Of a DNA stretch of 64,000 nucleotides, positions 12,101-27,100 are shown piece by piece (position 1 is the first letter of the stretch; the number at the start of each line of letters is the position of its first letter). The stretch is from Paenibacillus peoriae (GTDB lineage Bacteria > Bacillota > Bacilli > Paenibacillales > Paenibacillaceae). The DNA lies in NCBI RefSeq assembly GCF_022531965.1, contig NZ_CP092831.1:2737001-2801000 (forward strand), read 5' to 3'. A model generated the notes under the pieces. The model was given only the letters and a program-made list of their open reading frames with translations, was not told the origin of the DNA and searched no databases. Position numbers and translations under genes: made by a program.

Positions 12101-15100
12101 GATCTGAACGTCGTCGTGATGCCGGGTGAAGGCATCAAGATTCGTTTTATGTATAACGCGCTCAGCTTTGATCAAGCAGGCATTGAGCGTCTGCATGGAC
12201 ATTTTGCACGTCTGCTGGAGCAAATTTCTCTCAATCCGCATGTTCGGGTTGAAGAACTGGAACTACTTACAGTAGCTGAAAAACAACAGGTTACAGCGGC
12301 CTTTAATGATACCGCTTGTGCCTTTCCGTCTCATCAGACGATCCATCAGCTGTTCGAAGAACAGGTGGCACAGACACCGGATCAGGTGGCATTGGTGTTT
12401 GGACATCAGCGTCTGACGTATCGGGAACTGAATGAACGGGCGAATTCATTGGCACGCATACTTCAAGCACAGGGAGTAGGACCTGACAAACTGGTCGGAC
12501 TGATGGTGCAGCGCTCCGTGGAAATGATCGTAGGTCTGCTGGCCGTGCTAAAAGCAGGCGGTGCTTATGTGCCGATTGATCCCGAATTTCCGTCCTCTCG
12601 TATTGCATACATGCTGGAAGATAGCGAGACCACATTGCTTCTGACCCGTCGTGAGTTGGCAGAAGAGCACCATTGCAACGCCAATACCCTGTTTCTTGAG
12701 GATGCCGCATTGTATCAGGGAGAGAGCGGCAACCTGGAGGCGATTGCCCGCTCAGAGCATTTGGCTTACGTCATCTATACGTCGGGTTCGACTGGAAATC
12801 CGAAAGGAGTTATGCTCCAGCATCGCTCGGTCCTCAACTTTATTACTGGGATGCGCGAAGTCATTGATTTTGAAGCGAGCCAAACCATGTTGTCACTCAC
12901 GACCATTTCATTCGATATTTTCGTCTTGGAGACCATCCTGCCCCTGTTGGGTGGAATGACGGTTGTGCTTGGCGACAGCCAGCATCAGGTGAATCCTCAG
13001 GCGCTGGGTGAATTGATTGCTCATCATCATATTGAGATGTTGCAAATGACCCCATCCCGGTTACAAATGCTGTTGGGTCATGAAGCAGGCTCGCGCGCGC
13101 TGCAAAGCGTGAAGGCAATTATGGTTGGGGGCGAAGCCCTTCCGTCCAAGCTGCTTGCGGCACTGCAAGCAATAAACGGTCCCCGTATTTATAACATGTA
13201 CGGACCTACAGAAACGACGGTGTGGTCGGCCGTGCAGGAACTGACCCATGCTCAAGAGATTAATATCGGACGTCCTATCGCGAATACCCAAATCTATATC
13301 ATGAATGCGAGTGGAGAATTGCAGCCCGTCGGTGTGCCGGGCGAGTTATGTATTGCCGGGGAAGGATTGGCCCGTGGGTATTGGAAACGTGAAGAACTGA
13401 CGGCCGAGAAATTTGTGATTAATCCGTTTGCTGGGGGTAAGGCAGGCCATGAGCGGATGTATCGCACAGGCGATTTGGCGAGATGGATGCCAGACGGCAA
13501 CATTGAATATTTGGGTCGGATGGACCATCAGGTGAAAATCCGGGGCTACCGGATCGAACTGGGCGAGATCGAATCGCAGCTGCTGCAGGTGGAGTCGGTA
13601 CAAGAAGCGGTCGTTATGGCACGTACGGACGAAACGGGCCAAACACAGCTCGTGGCGTACTATGTGGCGAGTCAAGAACTGGGAGCCGGTGAGCTGAGAC
13701 ATGAGCTGGGACAAGAACTGCCAAGCTATATGATGCCGTCGTATTTCATCTGGTTGGAGCAGATGCCGCTGACACCAAACGGTAAAATCGACCGCAAGTC
13801 CCTGCCAGCACCGGAAGGCAGTCTGCACAGCGGAGCGGATTATGTAGCGCCACGCACTGCACCGGAACGAGCGCTTGTAGCGGTCTGGCAGTCCGTCCTG
13901 GGCGTGCCAACCGTCGGTATGTTGGACAATTTCTTTGATCTGGGTGGCGATTCGATCAAGGCGATTCAAATCGTATCCCGTGCGTTCCAGGTAGGCTACA
14001 AGCTGGACATGAAGGATTTGTTCCGCTATCCCATCGTCGCAACGCTGGCACCGCATATGCATGAGGTCAGTCGTATGGTAGATCAGGGAGAAGTAAGCGG
14101 AGAAACGGCGTTGCTTCCGATCCAGCACGAGTTCTTTGCGCAGGAGCAAGTGGATGCGTATCATTTTAATCAGGCGGTTATGCTGCACCGGGAGCAGGGG
14201 TTTGACGAGTCGGCTCTGCGTCAGGCGCTTGGCAAGCTGACAAAGCATCATGATGCTTTGCGGATGGTGTTCAGCAAGACAGAACAAGGCTATCAAGCAT
14301 GGAATCGCGGAATACAGGAAGGTGAGCTGTATCATCTGGATGTGGTGGACTTTACGAACTTGACGGATAAAGCCACGCTCAGCGCAGCCATTGAGGCGAA
14401 AGCCAGTGAAATTCAAAGGAGTATCCAACTGCATGAAGGGCCGCTGTTTAAAGCAGGTTTGTTCCACTGTGTAGATGGCGATCATCTCCTGATGGCGATT
14501 CACCATTTGGTCGCGGACGGGGTATCCTGGCGTATCTTGTTTGAGGATTTGGCTACTGCCTATGAACAGGCCGTCCATCAGAAAGTGCTTCAGCTGCCGG
14601 ACAAAACGGATTCATTCCGTTCCTGGTCACAAAAACTTTCCGAGTATGCGAATAGCGCAGCCATGGACAGTGAACACGCCTACTGGGAACAATGGAACGC
14701 AGCTGCTTTGGCTGACCAAGTACGTTTGCCTGAGGATCAAGCGCAGGCCGAAACATTTACCTTAGCTGACACGGATACAGTGGCCTTCCAGCTTACGGAA
14801 GAAGAGACAGAAAGATTATTGAAGCAAGCACACCGTGCGTATAACACGGAAATGAACGATCTGTTGCTGACGGCTTTGGGCATGATGCTGTATACGTGGA
14901 CGGGTCATGAACGCAGTCTGATTCATTTAGAGGGACACGGACGTGAGAACATTTTGCCGGATACGGACATTTCTCGTACGGTAGGCTGGTTTACGAGACC
15001 ATATCCGGTATGGCTAGACATCGGTCGTGATCACGCTTTGTCGGGATGCATCAAACAGGTAAAAGAAAGTCTGCGTCATATTCCGAATCAAGGAATGGGC

Positions 15101-18100
15101 TACGGAATCTGGAGATATTTGAGTGAATCCGGCCAAGCCATGGCTCAGCAAGCAGATGCACTGCATCTTGGTCAACATCAAGCTTTTGCCGAGCCACAAG
15201 TGAGCTTTAACTATCTCGGACAGCTGGATCAGGACTTGCAAAACAGCGATATTCGTATGTCTCCTTACTCGATGGGATCGGTCGTTAGTGACCGGACGAA
15301 GATGAAATATGCGCTCGATGTGAGCGGGATCGTAACGAACGGCATCCTGGAACTGGACATTCGGTATAACAGCAAAGCCTTCCGTAAGGACACCGTCCAA
15401 ATGCTGGCTAATCTGTTGAAATCCAATCTGCTTGAGATTATCGAGCATTGTGTCACACGAGATCGGATCGAATTAACTCCAAGTGATGTACTGTTCAAAG
15501 GTCTGACCCTGGAGCAATTAGATACGATTAAGGAGCAGACCCAGACGGTTGGGGAATTGGAAAATGTATATCCGTTAACCCCCATGCAAAAGGGTATGCT
15601 GTTCCACAGTTTGATGAATGCAGAAACAGGCGTGTATTTTGAGCAGGCGACCTTTGATCTGGAGGGCAACTTTGCGCCATCTATATTCGAGGAAAGCTTG
15701 AAGCTGCTGGTTAGTCGACATGCGATATTACGGACGAATTTCTACAGCGGCTGGCATGGACAACCGTTGCAGATTGTCTATCGTCATAAAAATCCAAGCT
15801 TCCGTTATGAAGATATCAGAGGGCGTGAACACGCTGTAGCTGAGTTTGTGGCCCAGGATAAAGCTCAAAACTTTGATTTAAGCAAGGATGCGCTCATGCG
15901 CGTAACCGTCTTCCGCACGGATGATAGCTCATACCGTTTTGTATGGAGCTTCCATCATATCGTAATGGACGGCTGGTGCCTGTCCCTGATGACGGACGAA
16001 GTATTTGGTGCATATTTTGCCTTGCTGGAGAACAAGCAGCCAGAGCTCGAACCTGTCAAGCCGTATAGTGACTATATCGAATGGTTGCAAGATCAGGATG
16101 CACAGGAAGCGACCCGTTATTGGAGTGACTATTTGGCAGGCTTTGAGCAGCAAACCTTGTTGCCTGGTGAGAATACGCAAGCTTCTGTAATAGGACGGAA
16201 TGAAGAACCAGACCGAAACGGTGGAAGTTCAAATGCTGGCTATGTTTCGGAAAAGCTGCCATTTATGTTGGGTAAAGAACGGAGTGCTGCTTTAAACCAA
16301 ATGGCCAAGCAACAACATGTCACGATTAACACATTGCTGCAAAGCGTTTGGGGCGTTATTTTACAGCAATACAATAACAATCAGGATGTTGTGTTTGGTG
16401 GTGTGGTATCCGGTCGTCCGGCAGACATTGCAGGTGTGGAGAACATGATCGGTTTGTTTATCAACACGATCCCAGTACGCATATGCAGTGCACCGGATGC
16501 TACATTTGCTGAAGTATTGCAGCGCACACAGGAACAGGCTTTGGCCTCCAGTGTGTATGACACGTTTCCGCTCTACGACATTCAGGCACGGACTGAACAA
16601 AAGCAAGACTTGATTCATCACATCATGGTCTTTGAAAACTACCCCATCGGACAGCAGATGAAGCAGATGGGCGGTTCCGGCGAGACCAAGGTACAAACAG
16701 GCTTCTCGATTGCCAATGTGGCACTTGCCGAGCAAACCAACTACGATTTTAACCTGATTGTCGTGCCTGATGAAGATATCTCCATCCTGCTTGAATACAA
16801 TGCTCTGGTGTATAACCGGTCTGCAATGGAGCGTATCCAGGGTCATATCGACCACGTCATCGGACAAATCGTAGACAACCCAAATATCCGTGTGAATGAG
16901 CTGGCATTGGTGACCCCGCAAGAACAGGCACAGATCGTTCAGGTCTGGGGCGATACGGCGGCAGCCTATCCGCAGGATCAAACGCTAAGCAGTCTGTTTG
17001 AGCAGCAGGCAGCGAACACGCCGGAGCAAGTGGCGGTGTTGTACGGAGCGGAATCGTTGACCTACGCTGAGCTGAATGAGCGCGCGAACCGTTTGGCTCG
17101 GACGCTGCGTGCGGAAGGTGTTGAACCGGATCAACCAGTCGGCATTCTGGTCCACCGCTCGCTGGACATGATCGTAGGCATCTACGCGATCCTCAAAGCA
17201 GGCGGAGCCTACGTGCCGATTGATCCAGAATATCCAGCCGACCGCATCCGCTTTATGCTGGAGGACTCGGGCGCGAAGCTGGTGCTGACGCAATCGCATC
17301 TGGCGGAGCAAGCCTCACTGAGTTTCGACGGCCAGGTGCTGGTGCTGGATCGTCAGGAGCAGGATGGCCAAGACATTTACCACAAAGACGGTTCGAATTT
17401 GGAGCCACTGGCCGGGCCGCATCATGTAGCCTATGTCATCTATACCTCTGGCTCCACCGGAAAACCGAAGGGTGTGATGGTGGAGCACCATTCCGTGCTG
17501 AACCGGATTTTGTGGATGCATGATCGTTACGGCTTGAGTGCGGAAGATACGATCTTGCAAAAGACCGCTTTCACCTTCGACGTGTCGGTGTGGGAGCTGT
17601 TCTGGTGGTCGATGGTCGGCTCGAAGGTAAGCCTGTTGTCCGTGGGCGGGGAAAAGAACCCGGAAGAGATCGTCGACACGATTGCCCGCGATGGCGTAAC
17701 CACGATGCACTTTGTACCCGCTATGCTGCATGCGTTTCTGGAGTACGTGGAGCAGCAGCCACGGGAAGTGATGCAAGCGAAACTGGCAACGCTGCGCCAT
17801 GTCTTTGCCAGTGGTGAAGCATTGCCACCACAGCATGTGGCCCGGTTCCAACAGCTTGTATCGAGCCTTGCGGGAGCGAAGCTGATCAACCTGTACGGCC
17901 CAACCGAAGCGACGGTGGACGTATCGTACTTTGATTGCGAGCCGGATGGGGAATATACAGTCATTCCCATCGGGAAACCGATTCAAAACATTCGTCTGTA
18001 CATCGTGAAGGAAGGCACGGAGCAATTGCAGCCGATCGGGGTTGCAGGGGAGCTGTGCATCGGTGGTGTCGGTGTGGCACGAGGTTATCTGAACCGTCCG

Positions 18101-21100
18101 GAGTTGACGACCGAGAAATTTGTAACTGATCCGTTTTCGGGTGGTGAAGCAGGCTATGAACGGATGTATCGCACCGGCGATTTGGCGAGATGGATGCCGG
18201 ACGGCAACATTGAATATCTGGGCCGGATCGACCATCAGGTGAAAATCCGGGGCTACCGGATTGAGCTGGGCGAGGTGGAATCGCAGCTGCTCCAAGTGGA
18301 ATCGGTACGCGAAGCCGTCGTCATGGCTCGTGCGGCTGAAACGGGCCAAAAACAAATGGTGGCGTACTATGTCGCTGGGCAAGAGATCGGTGCCAGCGAG
18401 CTGAGAAGTGAGCTAGGCCGGGAGCTGCCAAGCTACATGGTGCCATCGTACTTTGTACAGCTGGAGCAGATGCCGCTGAGTCCAAATGGCAAAATTGACC
18501 GCAAGGCCCTGCCAGCACCGGAAGGCAGCCTGCAAACTGGAGCTGATTATGCAGAGCCGCGTACGGCGCAAGAACGCGCACTGGTAGCGGTCTGGCAGTC
18601 GGTACTGGGGCTGCAGACAGTCGGTATTTTGGACAATTTCTTTGATCTAGGCGGCGATTCCATCAAGGCCATCCAAATCGCATCGCGTGCGTTCCAGGCC
18701 GGCTATAAGCTGGACATGAAGGATTTGTTCCAGTATCCAACGGTTGCAACACTGGCACCGCATATGCATGAGGTCAGCCGTATGGCAGATCAAGGAGAAG
18801 TAAGCGGGAAAACCGCGTTGCTTCCGATCCAGCAGTGGTTCTTTGCGCAGGAGCGCGAGCGTCCGCAGCATTTTAATCAAGCGGTCATGCTCTATCGTGC
18901 CGAGGGCTTTGATGAGACGGCGATTCGCCAAGTCATGGATCACATCGTGAAGCATCATGATGCGCTGCGTACGGTATTCCGTCAGACTTCATCCGGTTAC
19001 GAGGCTTGGACACGCGGTGTAGATGAAGGCGCGTTGTATACGCTGGAAACCGCAGACTACCGTGAACAAGTAGTCTATGCGGAAGCGCTGGAAGCGAAGG
19101 TAAATGAAATTCAAAGCAGCATTCACCTGTCCGAAGGACCGCTGGTGAAGCTGGGAGTGTTCCACACAGCCGAGGGCGATCATTTGCTCATAGCTATTCA
19201 CCACTTGGTGGTGGACGGAGTGTCGTGGCGGATTCTGTTCGAAGATTTCTCGACAGGCTACGAGCAGGCGAGCAAGGGTGAGCCTGTACGATTGCCCTAT
19301 AAAACGGATTCTTTCCAAGCATGGGCACGGGAGTTGTCGTCTTACGCCAACCGTCCTGAGGCTGCCTCGGATGAAGTTTATTGGAAGCAGGTGGAACAGG
19401 CCAAAGCGGAAGCCGCACCGCTGCCGAAGGATTTTGCCTACAAGGACTCCTTGAATGCAGACAGCGAAGTGCTGACGGTAGAGTGGACCGAAGCTGAAAC
19501 CCAGCAGCTGTTGAAGCAGGCTTATCGCGCCTATAACACCGAGGTCAATGATTTGCTGCTGACCGCGCTGGGACTCGCAGTGCACAACTGGACAGGTGCA
19601 GGACAGGTGCTGGTAAATCTGGAGGGCCATGGCCGGGAAGCAATCCTGCCAGAGCTGGATATGACACGTACCGTAGGCTGGTTTACGAGCTTGTATCCAG
19701 TGCTGCTGGAGACCGACAAGGAAATGACACTGGCTCAGCGGATTAAAGAAACGAAGGAAGGCCTGCGCCGGATTCCGCATAAAGGGCTAACCTATGGCAC
19801 TTGGCGCTACCTGTCCCCTGCGTCCGGATCAGGTGAAGCGCATGCGATTGCAGCAGAACCGGAAATCAGCTTTAACTATTTGGGTCAGGTCGATCAGGAT
19901 CTACAAAACAGTGGAATCGCATTGTCATCCTATAGTGCAGGGGAGACAGAGGATGCACATTCACCGCTGCAATATACGCTGGATTTAAACGCGATGATCT
20001 CGGAAGGCACGCTGCGCTTGACGATTGCTTACAGCCGCAAGCAGTATCGCAAAGAAACGCTGGAACGTGTGGCAGGACTGCTGCAATCCGCTTTGCAAGA
20101 GGTGATTACGCATTGCGTCGCTCAAAAGCAGCCTCAGCTGACTCCAAGTGATGTGTCCTTTAAAGGTTTGACGACTGGAGAGCTGGAACAGATCGCGGAA
20201 CAGGCAACACGTATCGGTGAGCTGGAAAATGTATACGCACTGACGCCGATGCAAAAGGGGATGCTCTTTTACAATCTGATGGATTCGCAATCGGGAGCAT
20301 ATTTTGAACAGGCCTCCTTTGATCTGCGAGGACATTTTAATATCGCTGCATTTGCGGCCAGTTTGGATGTTTTAATGCAGCGGCATACGGTACTGCGCAC
20401 GAACTTCTACAGCGGCTGGCAGGATGAACCGCTTCAGGTTGTGTACCGCAATAAGCGCAGTGAACTGTATGTGGAAGATTTGCGGGATATGAAGGACGAG
20501 CAGCAAAACGAATACATGCTCGAATTTACGCGTAAAGACAAGCAAAGAGGCTTTGACCTAGCACAAGACGCCTTGATGCGTGTCACTGTGTTGCGCACAG
20601 GTGAGGAGACGTACCGTTTTGTATGGAGTTTCCATCATATCGTGATGGATGGCTGGTGCTTGTCGCTGGTGACAAACGAAGTGTTTGCGAGCTATTTTGC
20701 GATCCTGGCCCATAAACAACCGGAACTGGCCCCTGTAACGCCGTACAGTCAATATATCGAATGGCTGGAGCAGCAGGATCGTCAGGCCGCATCAAGCTAC
20801 TGGAGCAAGGCTCTGGAAGGATACGAGGAGCAGTCTCGTTTGCCACAGGCTAAAATTCAGGGCAAAACGGGGTATCAGTCGGAGCGTTTAGATTTTGATT
20901 TGGGCGCGGATCTCACAGCTGGTATTCAGCGCATAGCCAAGCGTTATCAGGTGACGATCAATACGTTGATGCAGACCGTTTGGGGCCTTTTGCTGCAAAA
21001 ATATAATGGTACCGATGATGTCGTGTTTGGCAGCGTGGTATCTGGACGTCCGGCAGACATTCCGAATGTGGAGCACATCATTGGTCTGTTTATCAATACC

Positions 21101-24100
21101 ATTCCGGTGCGTATCCGTAGTCAAGTGGGTAGTCTATTCTCCGATGTGATGAAGCAAACCCAAGAGCAATCGATTGCTTCCCATGCCTATGATACGTATC
21201 CGTTGTATGAAATTCAGGGACTGTCGGAGCTTAAGCAGGATTTGATCAACCATATTCTTATTTTTGAGAACTATCCGGTCGAGGAACAAATCGAGCAATT
21301 AGGTAGCGGTGAGGCGTCCAGCTTCACGATCACCGGAGCCGAGTCCGTCGAGCAGACCAACTATGACTTTAACCTGGTGGTGCTGCCGGGGAACACCATT
21401 CACATGAGCTTTGGCTATAATGCTCTGGCCTTTGAACGGGAAAGTGTAGAACAAATTCGAGGTCATCTGGTGCAATTGCTGGAGCAGGTAACTGCGAATC
21501 CGAACATCCGTGTACATGAACTGGATATGATAACCGCGCAGGAGCGTGAGCAAATCGTTAAGGTTTGGGGGAATACAGCAGCAACCTATGCAAGCGAGCA
21601 AACGATCCATGGCTTGTTCGAGACGCAAACGGCGCAGACACCGGAGCAGACAGCCTTGTTCTTTGAAGGAGAAACGCTGACTTATCGCGAGCTGAATGAA
21701 CGCGCCAATCGCCTGGCTCGTACCTTGCGCAGTCAAGGCGTGACGAAAGATCGTTTGGTGGGTCTGATGACCGAGCGGTCGGTGGATATGATCGTGGGCA
21801 TCTTCGGGATTTTAAAAGCCGGAGGCGCATATGTCCCCATCGATCCAACCTACCCGGAAGAGCGTATCCGCTATATGCTGGACGACTCGGGTGCGAAGCT
21901 ACTGTTGACACAAAGTCATCTGGTGGACAAAGCAGTTATCGATGGCCAAGTGCTGGTGCTGAATGGAACGCAAACGGTGTATCACGAGGATGGTTCCAAC
22001 CTGGAGCCGTGGTCCGGTCCAAATGATTTGGCGTATGTGATTTATACATCGGGTACAACAGGGCAGCCGAAGGGCGTTATGCTGGAGCATCACGGGCTGT
22101 GCAATCTGAAAACGTATTTTGATCAGACGCTTCGAATCCGCACGTCGGATCATGCGTTGCTGTTCGCTAGCTATTCGTTTGATGCGGCTTGCTGGGAAAT
22201 CTTCCAAGCGCTGTTCTGCGGAGCCACGTTATATGTGCCAACGACAGAGACGATTTTGAACTACGAGCGGTTTGAGCAATATATGGCGAATCACCGGATT
22301 ACGGTGGCCGCTTTGCCGCCGACCTATGCGGTGTATCTGGAGCCAGAGCGGATGCCACACCTGCGTATTCTGTTCACTGCGGGTTCAGCATCTTCCACCG
22401 AACTGGTATACAAGTGGAAGGATCAAGTGGCGTACTACAACGGCTACGGTCCAACTGAAAACTCAGTTGCAACGTCCATCTGGCCGGTGTCCGAGGATGC
22501 AAGGGCTGGACAACTCATTTCCATTGGACGTCCTGTGCCGAATCATCGGGTATACATGGTGGATGGGCATGGACATTTGGCTCCGGTAGGCGTAGCAGGT
22601 GAGCTGTGCGTGTCTGGTCCAGGTCTGGCGCGTGGATATCTGGATCGTCCAGAGCTGACGGCGGAGAAATTTGTAGCGAACCCGTTTGCGGTTGGTGAAG
22701 CAGGCTATGAACGAATGTACCGTACGGGTGACTTGGCGAGATGGATGCCAGACGGCAACATCGAATATTTGGGCCGGATTGACCATCAGGTGAAAATCCG
22801 GGGCTACCGGATCGAGCTGGGTGAGGTCGAGGCACAAATCTTGAAAGTGGAAGACGTGCAAGAGGTCATCGTACTGGCCCAAGCGGACGAACAGGGGCAA
22901 AACCAACTGGTGGCGTACTATGTCGCTGAAAGAGACGTAAGCGCTGGGGAGCTGCGTAGCTTACTGGGTGAGGAGCTGCCCAACTACATGATGCCTTCGT
23001 ACTTCATCCAGCTGGAGCAGATGCCACTGACACCAAACGGTAAAATCGACCGCAAGGCCCTGCCAGCACCGGAGGGCAGCTTGCAAAGCGGAGCGGATTA
23101 TGTAGAGCCGCGCACCGCGCTGGAGCAGACGTTAGTGTCCATTTGGCAGTCTGTATTAGGAGCAAAGAGAGTCGGCATTTTGGATAATTTCTTTGATCTG
23201 GGCGGCGATTCGATCAAAGCGATCCAGGTATCGTCCCGCTTGCTGCAAGCGGGCTACAAGCTGGAGATGAAGGATTTGTTCCAATATCCGTCCATTTCAC
23301 TGCTGAGCAGTCATGTACACAAAGTTAGCCGCACAGCCGATCAGCGGGTGGTCTCGGGAGCAGTTAAATTGACCCCAATACAGCAATGGTTCTTTGGACA
23401 ATCCTCAGCAGAGCCACATTATTTCAACCAATCGGTGATGCTGTATAGAGCACAAGGATTCGATGAAGCCGCATTGCATCAAACGGTGACCCAGGTGACG
23501 GAGCATCATGATGCATTGCGTATGGTCTTCCGTCAGACCGAACAGGGCTATGAAGCGTGGAATCGCGGTGTGAACGAAGGCGAGCTGTACAGTCTGGACG
23601 TTGTTGATTTGACAGGCGTCGAAGACACGGCAGAGGTGGCGATGGCGATTGAAACGAAAGCCAATGCCATCCAAAGCTCTATTCGTCTAGATGAAGGACC
23701 GCTGGTGAAGCTGGGACTTTTCCGCTGCATGGATGGAGATCATTTACTGATTGCCATTCACCATTTGGTCATAGACGGGATTTCGTGGCGGATTGTGTTT
23801 GAGGATTTTGCCACGGGGTATGAGCAGGCCGTGCGGAGAGAAGCGATTCGCCTGCCATATAAAACGGACTCTTTCTCCGACTGGGCAGAACGTTTGTCTC
23901 AATATGCGAATAGCCCGGCGATCGAAAATGAACGCGAATATTGGCAGCATCTCGCTCAAATGGAAATTGCATCGTTGCCTAAGGATCAAGAAAGAGCGGA
24001 GGGACAACATTCTCTAATCAGAGACACTGCGACGGTGAGCGTAGCTTGGAGCGAACAGGAAACACGGCTGCTGCTGCAGGAATCGCATCGTGCGTACAAC

Positions 24101-27100
24101 ACCGAGGTCAATGATCTGCTGTTAACTGCACTCGGCACCGCGTTATATAACTGGAGCGGTCAGGAGCGCGTATTGGTCAATCTGGAGGGCCATGGCCGGG
24201 AAGCCATTGTTCCAGATATCGACATCACACGTACCGTGGGCTGGTTTACGAGCCAATATCCGGTGCTGCTTGATGTGGATGGGAAGGCAGAAGTAGGGCA
24301 GCGAATCAAGCGGGTGAAGGAAGACCTGCGCCATGTACCGCATAAGGGCATTGGCTACGGCATTTTGAAATATATGTCTCAGCATGATGTCCATCCTTCC
24401 TTGACCTTGCAGCCTGAAATTAGCTTTAACTATTTGGGACAGTTTGATCAGGACTTGGAAAATGGGGATATCAGGCTGTCTTCGCATCCAGGTGGAGAGC
24501 CGATGAGTGATCATACCGTTCTGGAGCAGCCGCTGAATGTGAACGGCATGATTACAGCAGGCGGGCTGACACTGGACATTCGCTATGACAGTAAGGTATA
24601 TCAACAGCAAAATGTAGAGAACTTTGCGCAGTTGCTGCAGGAAAGCTTGCAGGAAGTGATCGCGCATTGTGCCTCCCAAGAGCGGAGCGAACTAACCCCA
24701 AGCGATGTCTTGTTCAAAGGCTTGTCGTTGGAACAACTGGAGCAATTGACGGAGCAAACGGCTTCTGTGGGCGAACTGGAAAATGTGTATGCTCTTTCGC
24801 CGATGCAGAAGGGGATGCTGTTCCATAGTCTGATGGAGCCGGACTCAGGTGCATACTTCCAGCAAGCGTCGTTTGATCAAAAAGGCAGCTTTGATGTTGA
24901 AATTTTCCGCAAGAGTCTAGATGTACTGACACAGCGTCATGAAGCACTGCGGACGAATTTCCATCGATTTGAAACAGGACATGGTCCGGAGCCATTGCAA
25001 ATCGTGTTCCGTCACAAAGATAGCGATCTGTCCTTCAAGGATATACGCGAAATGCAGGAAGCGGAGCAACAGGCGTATATCCAGACGTTTAAGCAGGAAG
25101 ACCAGGCTAGAGGCTTTGATCTCGGTACGGATGCACTTATGCGCGTACAGGTATTGCAAACCGATGAAGAAACGTATCATTTGGTCTGGAGCTTCCATCA
25201 CATTGTCATGGATGGCTGGTGCTTATCGCTCGTTACAGGCGAAGTGTTTGGTACGTACTTTGCGCTGCTGGAGCAGAAACAGCCGGAGCTTGCTCATATC
25301 ACACCATATGGCCAATATATCGAATGGCTAGAGCGTCAGGATGAACGTGCGGCACAAGAGTATTGGAGCAGCTATTTGGCTGGCTTTGAACAGCAAACCT
25401 TGTTACCTGGATTGGATACTTCATCGAAAGACCAAGCGGCTAATACTGTATTCGCTACAGCAAACGAAACCAGGGAATATGTTTCTGAAAAAATAACGGT
25501 AGATCTGGATCCAGCGTGGAGCGAAGCGATGTACCGGATTGCAAAGCAGCAGCAGGTCACGATTAATACGCTGATGCAGAGCGTGTGGGGCCTTATTTTG
25601 CAGAAATATAACAACAATGAGGATGTTGTATTCGGCAGTGTGGTATCTGGACGTCCGACGGATATTGCGGGTGTAGAGCATATGATCGGTCTGTTCATTA
25701 ATACGATCCCAGTGCGGATTCAAAGTGAACAGAATGCCACGTTTGTGGACATCATGCGCAAAACGCAGGAGCAAGCGTTGGCTTCGGGGGTATATGACAG
25801 CTTCCCGCTGTATGAAATTCAGGCATTGACCGAGCAGAAGCAGCATCTGATTAACCACATTATGGTATTTGAGAATTATCCGGTAGAGGAGCAAGTCGAG
25901 CAGCTTGGGGAAGTTCGTCCATCCGCTTTTGAAATTACGAATGTGGAGGTTGTCGAGCAAACAAACTATGATCTGGACTTGATTGTGATGCCCGATGAAA
26001 CCTTCCGCATTATGTTCAGATATAACGCCAATGTATACGATCGGTCTACGATCGAGCGGATGCGGGGACATGTACTGCATGTCATCGAGCAAATTATCGA
26101 TAATCCACATATCCGTGTGAATGAGCTGGAATTGGTGACACCAGAAGAACAGGCACAGATCATTCAGGTGTGGGGAGATACGGCGGCAGATTATCCGCAA
26201 GATCAGACGTTAAGTTCACTGTTCGAGCAGCAGGTAGCGAGCACACCGGAGCAAGTGGCAGTGTTGTGCGGATCGGAATCGTTGACCTACGCGGAGCTGA
26301 ATGAGCGCGCGAACCGTTTGGCTCGGACGTTGCGTGCGGAAGGTGTTGAACCGGATCAGCCGGTAGGCATACTGGTTCAGCGCTCGCTAGAGATGATCGT
26401 AGGCATCTACGCGATCCTCAAGGCAGGCGGAGCCTACGTGCCAATTGATCCAGAATATCCGGCTGATCGTATCCGCTTTATGCTGGAGGACTCGGGCGCG
26501 AAGCTGGTGCTGACGCAATCGCATCTGGCGGAGCAAGCATCGCTGAGTTTCGACGGCCAGGTGCTGGTGCTGGATCGTCAGGAGCAGGCTGGCCAAGACA
26601 TTTACCACGAAGACGGCTCGAATCTGGAGCCACTGGCCGGACCGCACCATGTCGCCTATGTCATTTATACCTCTGGCTCCACGGGAAAACCGAAGGGCGT
26701 TATGGTGGAGCACCATTCTGTGCTGAATCGGATTTTGTGGATGCATGATCGGTACGGCTTGAGTGCGGAAGATACGATCCTGCAAAAGACCGCCTTTACG
26801 TTCGACGTGTCGGTGTGGGAGCTGTTCTGGTGGTCGCTGGTCGGCTCGAAGGTGAGCTTGCTGTCGGTAGGCGGGGAAAAGAACCCGGAAGACATCGTGG
26901 ACACGATTGCCCGCGATGGAGTGAGCACGATGCACTTTGTACCTGCCATGCTGCATGCGTTCCTGGAGTATGTGGAGCAGCAGCCACGGGAAGTGATGCA
27001 AGCGAAACTGGCAACGCTGCGCCATGTCTTTGCCAGTGGTGAAGCCTTGCCGCCACAGCATGTGGCTCGCTTCCAACGGCTCGTGTCGAGCCTGACCGGA

